Of a DNA stretch of 7,010 bases, positions 1 through 5,816 are shown in pieces; position 1 is the stretch's first letter; each line of letters begins with the position of its first letter. A program made the translations under genes and the position numbers. The DNA is from an uncultured bacterium (GTDB lineage: Bacteria > UBA4055): positions 1 to 7,010 of the forward strand of contig CALMWI010000235.1 of NCBI GenBank assembly GCA_937873545.1. The letters are read 5' to 3'. The notes under the pieces were generated by a model that saw only the letters and a list, made by a program, of their open reading frames with translations, had not been told where the DNA came from and did not search any database.

Positions 1-671
1 TCCAGTTCATATCGATACTTTCTCACGAGCTTAAATCACCTATAGCCGCAATTAGTAATTATCTGAAGCTGATGGAAAAGAGAATTGCCGGCAATGACAT
101 TGAGGCTTACGACGAGTTTATAAAAAGATCACAGATCAGGATCAAGGATATGGAGAAATTAATTTTCGATCTTCTTGACCTTACCCGTATAGAATCAGGT
201 GAAAAAAAGCGGGAACTTTCTCCTGTCAGAATCGATTCTGTCATAAACGAGTCACTTGCGAATTTCAGCGAAGATATACTGAAAAGGAATATTTCCGTAG
301 AAAAAAATATAGCGGAAGTAGAAATACAGGCTGACAAGACAGAAATTGAAATAATCGTTAATAATTTTATTTCAAATGCGATAAAATATAATATCGACGG
401 CGGAAAGATAACGATCGGCCTTACAACCGGCGACGGGGCCGTTAAATTTGCCGTCGGAGATACAGGCATAGGAATCGGGGAAAAAGACATCGGAAGGCTT
501 TTCAAAGAGTTTTCCAGGATAAAAAATGAAAAGACAATGAATATATCCGGCAGCGGGATAGGTCTTTCCACAGTAAAAAAGATAATCTCGATGTATAACG
601 GATCGGTTAATGTCGAATCAGAGCCGGGCAAAGGGTCGGTATTTTCGGTAATATTAAATAAACAGGGATAA
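1..671 (+). CDS. Sensor histidine kinase, C-terminal part (5' end outside window)
   Basis: This is the HisKA plus HATPase_c core of a two-component sensor kinase, which autophosphorylates a histidine and passes the phosphate to receiver domains. The open frame is entered at base 3 and continues upstream of the first ATG (base 72), so that ATG is internal. The H-box reads SHELKSPIAAI, with the phospho-accepting His codon at 24-26. An N-box (NNFISNAIKY, key Asn codon 375-377), a G1 box (GDTGIGIG, Asp codon 459-461), an F-box-like LFKEFSRI and a G2 box (GSGIGLS, from 549) follow in correct order and spacing, so the ATP-binding domain looks complete and active. Sensor and any membrane segments lie outside the window. 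The stop codon is 3 nt before the Rex-REC gene, which itself carries a receiver domain, as does the next gene; these are the obvious phosphotransfer partners (inference). Confidence 0.95.
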   Translation, partial: QFISILSHELKSPIAAISNYLKLMEKRIAGNDIEAYDEFIKRSQIRIKDMEKLIFDLLDLTRIESGEKKRELSPVRIDSVINESLANFSEDILKRNISVEKNIAEVEIQADKTEIEIIVNNFISNAIKYNIDGGKITIGLTTGDGAVKFAVGDTGIGIGEKDIGRLFKEFSRIKNEKTMNISGSGIGLSTVKKIISMYNGSVNVESEPGKGSVFSVILNKQG

Positions 672-674
672 AGC

Positions 675-1679
675 ATGGAAGCGATAAACGGAAAAACTAT
701 TGAAAGGTTATCTATATACAGAAGGCTACTTAAAAAATTAAGCGCCGGAGCTACTGAATATTTTTATTCGCACGACCTTGCCAAAATGGCTCATGTAACC
801 TCAGTTCAGGTAAGAAGAGACCTGATGTATATAGGCTATTCGGGCAGCAACAGAAAAGGTTATGAAACAAAAGGCGTTCTCGAAAGCATCGGTGAAATTC
901 TCGATACAAAAGAAGGGATGAAAATAGCCATAGTCGGAATAGGGAATCTTGGAAAGGCCCTGGTCAATTTTTTATCGGATAAAAGCGAGAAGCTGAAGAT
1001 AACCGCGCTTTTTGATATTGATGAAAAACTTTGCGGAAAGAACTACCATGGAATCCCGTGCTATCATGTTGATATGCTCAAGAAAATAATAGAGGAACAG
1101 AATATATCTATTGGAATGATCTCGACTTCAAGCAAAAGCTCAAAAGAGATCGCCGATGTTATGGTTTGCGCAGGTATAAAGGCAGTTATCAATTATACCG
1201 CTACGCCTCTGAATCTTCCTGAAAATACTTTTCTGGAAGAAATAGATATAACCACTTCGGTCGAAAAAGCTTCGTATTTCGCGAAAGTGCTTTCGGAAAA
1301 AAAAGCCGCCTGCCCGAAGGAGAAAAAAATACTTGTGATAGACGATGATATAGATATCGTAAAAGTATATACGGCCATACTTAAGAAAAATGGCTTTAAA
1401 GTATGCTCATCGATGAACTCGACGGAAGGGTTCGGAATGATAGATAAGTTCAAGCCTGATCTGATTATACTTGATATAATGATGGAAAATCCGGATTCGG
1501 GATTTCTGTTCCTTAATGAACTGAAAGAAAGAAACATTAATGTTCCGGTCATATTGTCGTCTTCGATCGCAAAAGCAACATCGAATATTCTCGATGTGAA
1601 CCAGCTTAACATAAAGACGATACTTCAAAAGCCGGTCGATCCTGACGAGCTTATAGTACATATAAAAAAATACACATAG
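675..1679 (+). CDS. rex: Rex-family redox-sensing repressor fused to a C-terminal receiver (REC) domain
   Basis: Residues about 8-66 match the Rex winged helix: RLSIYRRLLKKL, then VTSVQVRRDLMYIG (recognition helix Q45, R47, D49) and a wing ending GY. Residues about 80-190 form the Rossmann domain with the NAD-binding GIGNLG motif (G88, G90, G93), D114 at the end of the second strand, and the Rex-like NYTATPLNLPE segment. Residues 191-206 (DITTSVEKASYFAKVL) correspond to the domain-swapped Rex helix. A normal Rex (about 210 residues) ends there; this protein continues through a short linker into a complete receiver, residues 218-334, with acidic D223-D225, phospho-acceptor D267, S296 and K319. 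Rex normally releases DNA when NADH/NAD+ rises. Here phosphorylation by the adjacent kinase could also tune binding (inference). ATG 675 has AGGG at 664-667, overlapping the kinase stop region. No frameshift or internal stop separates the halves. Domain calls are firm; DNA-binding activity is untested. Confidence 0.92.
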   Translation: MEAINGKTIERLSIYRRLLKKLSAGATEYFYSHDLAKMAHVTSVQVRRDLMYIGYSGSNRKGYETKGVLESIGEILDTKEGMKIAIVGIGNLGKALVNFLSDKSEKLKITALFDIDEKLCGKNYHGIPCYHVDMLKKIIEEQNISIGMISTSSKSSKEIADVMVCAGIKAVINYTATPLNLPENTFLEEIDITTSVEKASYFAKVLSEKKAACPKEKKILVIDDDIDIVKVYTAILKKNGFKVCSSMNSTEGFGMIDKFKPDLIILDIMMENPDSGFLFLNELKERNINVPVILSSSIAKATSNILDVNQLNIKTILQKPVDPDELIVHIKKYT

Positions 1680-1683
1680 GGGG
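1678..1683 (+). promoter_or_regulatory. Ribosome binding site supporting a GTG start
   Basis: AGGGGG lies 5 nt upstream of GTG 1689 and overlaps the stop codon of the Rex-REC gene (TAG, 1677-1679). It supports GTG as the true initiator of the receiver gene and suggests coupled translation. Confidence 0.7.
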
Positions 1684-1688
1684 ATACT

Positions 1689-2057
1689 GTGGGGAATAGA
1701 ATTCTTATAATTGACGACGATCCGGATATTATTACAGCCTACAGCGCCTTTTTCAAAAGCCAGGGTTTCCAGGTCAGGACGGCATTTAACACGACCAGTG
1801 GGAGGGTTGAAATGAATGAATTCTCTCCCGATCTGATGATAGTCGATGTTATGATGGACCAGCCCGACGAGGGTTTCGTGTTCGCGCAGCAGATGCTCGA
1901 CGAAAAGGTGGGTATTCCGATCATTATTACTTCTTCCATAGCTACTGCAGGGCAGGAGATATTCGATATAGACATACCGAATGTAAAAGCCGTAATGCAG
2001 AAACCTGTTGATCTGGAAAAATTATCTTCTCTTGTTAAGAAAATTTTGTTAAATTAG
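1689..2057 (+). CDS. Stand-alone response-regulator receiver protein (CheY-like)
   Basis: A single receiver domain of 122 residues with no output domain. All catalytic positions are present: D9-D11 (IIDDDPDI), phospho-acceptor D53, S82 in the Thr/Ser position and K105 in QKPVD. It starts with GTG, supported by a strong AGGGGG site. It resembles the receiver fused to Rex in the preceding gene: I count roughly 45 identities over about 107 aligned positions by hand, including the unusual D-x-M-M-x-x-P-D-x-G-F segment after the phospho-Asp, the SSIA segment and QKPVD. The pair probably arose by duplication. Possible roles are a phosphate sink competing with Rex-REC for the kinase, a phosphorelay intermediate, or a protein-binding regulator of the downstream PAS protein or phosphatase; the sequence does not decide among them. 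Confidence 0.93.
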   Translation: MGNRILIIDDDPDIITAYSAFFKSQGFQVRTAFNTTSGRVEMNEFSPDLMIVDVMMDQPDEGFVFAQQMLDEKVGIPIIITSSIATAGQEIFDIDIPNVKAVMQKPVDLEKLSSLVKKILLN

Positions 2058-2061
2058 ACCT

Positions 2062-3174
2062 ATGGAAAAGAAGACGAAAAAAAAATATTCCGAAACAGAG
2101 ATCAAGCAGGCTCTTACTTTTATTGAAATATTCGAGACAAAGGATGAGATCGACTGTAAAGGCTGCGGATACGATACCTGCAGGGATTTTGCCGCGGCTA
2201 TGCTTGAAGGAAAGGAAACGCCTTCAAAGTGCGTGGAGCTTTCAAAGAAGGTCATAGAGAAATTAAAGAGAAAAGAAAAAGAGCTGAGGGAAAGCCTGTT
2301 CCTCAATCAGGAGATATTGGATGCAGTTCCCGCTCCGATAATTTATGAGGATAAAGAGGGGCATGCGATAGGCTGCAATAAGGCTTATGAGGAGATAGCC
2401 GGCATAAAAAGATTCGACATTAAAGATAAAAAACTCACTGAATATTCAGACAATAAAGCTTATAATGAGCTTAACGACAGGCTTAACGCAAGCCTTCTTA
2501 AGAACCCGGGAAAACAGGTCGTTGAAACCGTCGTAAAGTATCCTGGCGGGGACGATATTACAATAGAACTTCATAAAGCTGTCTTTGCCGACAGAGCAGG
2601 TCGTCCTGCCGGCTTTGTAAGCATTCTTTTCGATATTACCGAAAGAGTTATGCAGAGCAGAGAAACTGCGATAGCTAAAGATACGGCTGAACTGTCGGTT
2701 TCGCTTTTAAAGAAAATGCCTTCCGGATTCGTGATAGTTGACGACAGCCTCAAAATTATTGAGTCGAATTCTGCATTCGCGCGTCTTATGGGAGACGACA
2801 TCTTAGCCATAAGCGAGATCAATCCGGGGCTAAAAGGGGCTGATCTCAAGTCTGTTTTTTCCGATCACCAGCTTTTTACGGCCCTTATGCAGAGCGGAGA
2901 GGATTCCTATACTAAAGATATAGTACATAACGGAAAGAAGATAAAGATCACGATATTTACTATAGAAAAGAACAAAACGGCCGGAGCGATCCTTTTGGAT
3001 CTGAGCATGCCGGAAGTTAAGAACGAAGAAGTCAGAAAAAGGGCTGAAGAAGTCATCAGGGAAAATCTGGACACGGTTCAGAAAATTGCATATCTGCTTG
3101 GAGAGAACGCCTCAAAAACCGAGAATGTGCTCAGCTCGGTTATCAGGCTTCTGTCGGATAATGATAAAAAATGA
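2062..3174 (+). CDS. [4Fe-4S]-binding (Fes-type) PAS-PAS sensor protein without transmitter
   Basis: The N-terminus carries C32-x2-C35-x4-C40-x16-C57 (core CKGCGYDTC), the pattern of the small putative Fe-S domain (Fes, PF04060 family) seen in anaerobic redox proteins. A charged, probably helical linker (residues 60-80) leads to a first PAS domain (about 80-195; AVPAPIIYEDKEG at its start, SILFDITERV at its end). A second PAS-like domain spans about 208-330 (MPSGFVIVDDSLKIIESNSAF). The tail (about 337-368) is an amphipathic helix containing DTVQKIAYLLGENASKTE, a segment I recall as conserved in this group of proteins. No kinase, cyclase or DNA-binding domain follows, so the output must be protein-protein contact. 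The start is 4 nt after the receiver stop, with no recognisable Shine-Dalgarno, so translation is probably coupled. A cytoplasmic redox or ligand sensor acting with the neighbouring phosphatase or kinase is likely (inference). Confidence 0.88.
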   Translation: MEKKTKKKYSETEIKQALTFIEIFETKDEIDCKGCGYDTCRDFAAAMLEGKETPSKCVELSKKVIEKLKRKEKELRESLFLNQEILDAVPAPIIYEDKEGHAIGCNKAYEEIAGIKRFDIKDKKLTEYSDNKAYNELNDRLNASLLKNPGKQVVETVVKYPGGDDITIELHKAVFADRAGRPAGFVSILFDITERVMQSRETAIAKDTAELSVSLLKKMPSGFVIVDDSLKIIESNSAFARLMGDDILAISEINPGLKGADLKSVFSDHQLFTALMQSGEDSYTKDIVHNGKKIKITIFTIEKNKTAGAILLDLSMPEVKNEEVRKRAEEVIRENLDTVQKIAYLLGENASKTENVLSSVIRLLSDNDKK

Positions 3175-4327
3175 AATTTTCGTAGATATTGACCACTTTC
3201 AGAGATCAAAGAACGGACAGCATTCTTTCGGTGATGTTATAGTCAAAAAATTTATTAAGGAAGAGAACCGCAAAATAGCGGTGCTTTCCGACGGGATGGG
3301 AAGCGGCATCAAGGCTAATGTTCTCGCGAGTCTTACGGCGTCCATGGCTGTAAATTTCATAACGGAACACAAAGACATTTCTGAAGCTTCTGAGCTGATC
3401 ATGAACATACTTCCGGAGTGCAGTGAAAGACATATAAGCTACTCTACATTTGTTATAACAGATATTAAGGATACAGGCTGGACGGATATAATCGTTTACG
3501 ACAGCCCGCTGCCCGTTCTCATCCGGAATTCGTCAGTTTTCGATCCTGTATGGAATTATATCGAACTTACAGGGGAGAAGCATAAAGGCAAAAGAATATA
3601 CTCGACCTCGTACAGACCGAGAACAAACGACAGGATAATAGCCTTCACTGACGGGATATCCCAATCCGGACTCGGATTCAGTGAGGAGTGGCAAAGAAAA
3701 GGCGCGGAAGAATATATCATAAAGACGCTTTCCGCCGATCCGGATCTTTCAGCTGGAGTAATTGCCGAAAAACTGGTCAACAAAGCGGAAATGAACGATA
3801 AATTCACTTTAAAGGATGATGCGAGCGTGCTGTCCGTTCACTTCAGGCAGCCGAGAAAGCTGCTCATCTGTTCAGGAGCGCCTGCTTCAAAGGAAAAAGA
3901 CTTCAGTTTCGCGCAGGAATTTAAGAATTTTAGCGGTAAGAGGATAATTTCCGGAGGTACGACCTCCGATATAATATCAAGAGAGCTCGGGCTAAAATTC
4001 AAAGACACGATGATCAGCTTAAACGACGGACTTCCTCCAATGAGCATAATGGAAGATGTCGATCTCGTCACTGAAGGCGTGATGACGCTTTCCAAGGTCG
4101 AAAGGATCCTGAGGGACGGAATTCAGATAGATCCGCTGAAAGACGGCGCAGGCGAGAGGATAGTCAGGCTGATACTCAATTCAGACTCTATTCAGTTCCT
4201 CGTTGGAACATCATCGAATGAATATCATTTCGATCTTCAGTATAAAATGCGTGTTCAGCTCATAAAGGACATCGCGGAGATAGTGGAACGCAAATACTTA
4301 AAACAGGTCGAACTAAAGTTTTTTTAA
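3161..4327 (+). CDS. PP2C/SpoIIE-type serine phosphatase with conserved C-terminal domain
   Basis: Residues 1-225 form a SpoIIE-type PP2C domain. Metal-binding aspartates are visible at D25 (FGD), D44 (SDGMGSG), D164 (FTDGISQSG) and D220 (KDDASVLSV), so the enzyme should be an active Mn/Mg-dependent phosphoserine/phosphothreonine phosphatase. Residues about 232-388 form a further domain with ISGGTTSDIISRE, DLVTEGVMTLSKVE and IQFLVGTS blocks. I recall this C-terminus in SpoIIE-like proteins next to [FeFe]-hydrogenase genes of anaerobes, but I cannot name a function. I chose ATG 3161 (MIKNEIFVDIDHF), which overlaps the PAS gene by 14 nt, over an in-frame ATG at 3086 that would extend 89 nt into it. 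The overlap suggests coupled translation and a stoichiometric partnership with the PAS protein. There is no membrane segment. Usual SpoIIE substrates (STAS anti-anti-sigma factors) are absent from the window. Confidence 0.9.
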   Translation: MIKNEIFVDIDHFQRSKNGQHSFGDVIVKKFIKEENRKIAVLSDGMGSGIKANVLASLTASMAVNFITEHKDISEASELIMNILPECSERHISYSTFVITDIKDTGWTDIIVYDSPLPVLIRNSSVFDPVWNYIELTGEKHKGKRIYSTSYRPRTNDRIIAFTDGISQSGLGFSEEWQRKGAEEYIIKTLSADPDLSAGVIAEKLVNKAEMNDKFTLKDDASVLSVHFRQPRKLLICSGAPASKEKDFSFAQEFKNFSGKRIISGGTTSDIISRELGLKFKDTMISLNDGLPPMSIMEDVDLVTEGVMTLSKVERILRDGIQIDPLKDGAGERIVRLILNSDSIQFLVGTSSNEYHFDLQYKMRVQLIKDIAEIVERKYLKQVELKFF

Positions 4328-4341
4328 AGTAATAATTGAGC

Positions 4342-4346
4342 GGGGA
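4342..4346 (+). promoter_or_regulatory. Ribosome binding site deciding the rmuC start
   Basis: GGGGA sits 7 nt before ATG 4354 and downstream of the competing in-frame TTG at 4336. A ribosome guided by this site would initiate at ATG 4354, giving a protein that begins with a hydrophobic anchor. Confidence 0.65.
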
Positions 4347-4353
4347 TCGTATA

Positions 4354-5697
4354 ATGGAAACGGTTTTATTTATAGGCACAGGCATAATTTTAGGTATAGT
4401 GATCGGATTTCTATACGGTAAGGTCAACAGAAATGATATCATTGAGAAAGAAAAGGAATTCTTCGGATATAAAGCCACTGCGGAAGCCCAGTTAAGATCT
4501 CTCGAAAGTAAGATCGAAGATAAAAATAAAGAGATAATTGAATTAAAGGAAGATATTTCAAAGAAGCTTGAAGAAATGAATTCCATGAATAATACGCTGG
4601 CGAAGTCCCAGGCTAATAATGAATCGCTGAACGAGAAGCTTGATAATCAGAAGAAGGAACTCGAAGAGCTCGGCAAAAGGCTGAATCTGGAATTTGAGAA
4701 CATAGCGAACAAGATATTGGAAACCAAGACCGAAAAATTCACCGAACTTAATAAAAACAATCTCAAAGCTATTTTGGAACCTCTCGGCAGCAATATCGAC
4801 GAATTTAAGAAGATAGTCAACGAAACTTATGATAAAGAATCAAAAGAGCGCTTTTCGCTCGGTGAAAAAGTAAAAGAACTGGCTATGCTGAATCAGGTTA
4901 TAAGCACAGAGGCCAAAAATCTTACCAATGCGCTCAAGACACAGTCTAAAACCCAGGGAATGTGGGGCGAGATGATCCTTGAGACCATACTTGAGAAGTC
5001 GGGATTAAGAAAAGGCGAGGAATATTTTACGGAATATCAGCTCACCGATGCCGACGGCAGAGCATTAAAGTCCGAATCCGAAAATAAAAAGATGCGCCCC
5101 GATGCGATAATAAAATATCCCGACAACCGGAGCATACTGATAGATTCAAAGGTGTCGTTAAATTCATTTTTAAGATTCTCCGAAGCTTCAGATCCCGTAG
5201 AACAACAGGCGGAACTTGCTGCCCATGTCGCGGCGGTCAAGGACAGAATAGACGAACTCAGCAAAAGAGGCTACGACGATTACGACAAGACGCTAGACTT
5301 CGTTATGATGTTCATACCGAGCGAACCGGCTTATATTGCGGCTATGCAGGGCGATCCCGGACTGTGGAATTATGCTTATGACAGGCGGATCCTGCTCATC
5401 AATCCCACCAATCTGATAATTTCCATCAAGCTGATCTATGATCTTTGGAAAAGGGAATACCAGAACAAGAATGCGATGGACATAGCTGACCGAGGCGCGA
5501 AATTATATGATAAATTCGTCGGTTTCGTGGAGAATTTAAGAGAGGTCGAGAAACACATGGATAAATCCAAAGAAGCGTTTAACGAGGCATACAAACAGCT
5601 TTCGACCGGAAACGACAATCTGGTGCTCCAGACGACCAAGCTTAAAGAACTGGGCTTAAAGAATAAAAAGAATCTTCCCCCCGATCTGTTCGATTAA
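4354..5697 (+). CDS. rmuC: RmuC family protein (putative recombination-limiting nuclease)
   Basis: The 447-residue protein has the full RmuC layout. An N-terminal hydrophobic anchor covers residues about 3-23 (VLFIGTGIILGIVIGFLYG), then a long Lys/Glu-rich coiled coil runs to about residue 125. The conserved core follows, with TQGMWGE (200-206), LEKSGL, RPDAIIKYP (D250), LIDSKVS (D264, K266; the nuclease-like D...DxK arrangement) and FIPSEPAY, plus a conserved C-terminal helical region. Length is close to that of E. coli RmuC (about 475). RmuC limits recombination and inversion at short inverted repeats; its exact biochemical activity is less settled. It starts 26 nt after the phosphatase gene with its own good ribosome site, so it may share that transcript, but nothing links it functionally to the redox signalling genes. 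It is closer in theme to the exonuclease-like gene downstream. Confidence 0.93.
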   Translation: METVLFIGTGIILGIVIGFLYGKVNRNDIIEKEKEFFGYKATAEAQLRSLESKIEDKNKEIIELKEDISKKLEEMNSMNNTLAKSQANNESLNEKLDNQKKELEELGKRLNLEFENIANKILETKTEKFTELNKNNLKAILEPLGSNIDEFKKIVNETYDKESKERFSLGEKVKELAMLNQVISTEAKNLTNALKTQSKTQGMWGEMILETILEKSGLRKGEEYFTEYQLTDADGRALKSESENKKMRPDAIIKYPDNRSILIDSKVSLNSFLRFSEASDPVEQQAELAAHVAAVKDRIDELSKRGYDDYDKTLDFVMMFIPSEPAYIAAMQGDPGLWNYAYDRRILLINPTNLIISIKLIYDLWKREYQNKNAMDIADRGAKLYDKFVGFVENLREVEKHMDKSKEAFNEAYKQLSTGNDNLVLQTTKLKELGLKNKKNLPPDLFD

Positions 5698-5714
5698 GTA
5701 TATATTTTATTCTG

Positions 5715-5743
5715 TTGCTTTAACCTTTTTTTACAATTATAAT
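5715..5743 (+). promoter_or_regulatory. Sigma-70-like promoter for the downstream nuclease-like gene
   Basis: A perfect -10 hexamer TATAAT (5738-5743) lies exactly 17 nt after TTGCTT (5715-5720), which matches three of six -35 consensus bases. Transcription would start near 5750 and leave a leader of about 65 nt. This is the longest non-coding gap in the window (119 nt), and the site suggests that the downstream gene begins a new transcription unit. No convincing intrinsic terminator precedes it, so read-through from rmuC remains possible. Confidence 0.5.
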
Positions 5744-5777
5744 CTGAAATAATTTACTGAAAAGACATTATCTGGCG

Positions 5778-5791
5778 TACCGGTTGCGGTA
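5778..5791 (+). other. Small leader hairpin
   Basis: TACCG (5778-5782) and CGGTA (5787-5791) form a perfect 5-bp inverted repeat around a 4-nt loop (GTTG). It lies in the predicted leader, 25 nt before the start codon. It has no T-run after it, so it is not a terminator. It could be a small operator or an RNA hairpin, or arise by chance. Confidence 0.2.
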
Positions 5792-5806
5792 TATTAGATA
5801 AAAAAC

Positions 5807-5810
5807 GGAG
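5807..5810 (+). promoter_or_regulatory. Ribosome binding site for the AddB-like gene
   Basis: GGAG with 6-nt spacing to ATG 5817. An in-frame TAA at 5799-5801 rules out any upstream extension, so this start is well supported. Confidence 0.65.
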
Positions 5811-5816
5811 AAAACT

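Noticed and set aside
72..671. Histidine kinase starting at ATG 72
   Set aside because: The same frame is open to the left edge and encodes the H-box (His codon 24-26), so ATG 72 is internal and the gene is cut by the window.
107..676. 189-residue open frame on the - strand
   Set aside because: Antisense shadow of the kinase, whose motifs are unmistakable; the protein is low-complexity Ser/Ile/Phe-rich with no recognisable domain.
2032..2052. Paired TTGTTAA as a Rex operator
   Set aside because: The copies are direct, not inverted, lie inside the receiver coding sequence, and do not fit the TTGTGAA-N4-TTCACAA palindrome.
3086..3160. Upstream ATG start for the phosphatase
   Set aside because: It would overlap the PAS gene by 89 nt and add a non-family, Arg/Cys-rich leader. 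ATG 3161 gives a natural family N-terminus.
4336..4353. TTG start for rmuC
   Set aside because: The ribosome site (4342-4346) lies downstream of the TTG and is correctly spaced for ATG 4354, which places the hydrophobic anchor at the N-terminus.
5721..5733. Intrinsic terminator after rmuC (T-run at 5726-5732)
   Set aside because: No GC-rich inverted repeat precedes the T-run.
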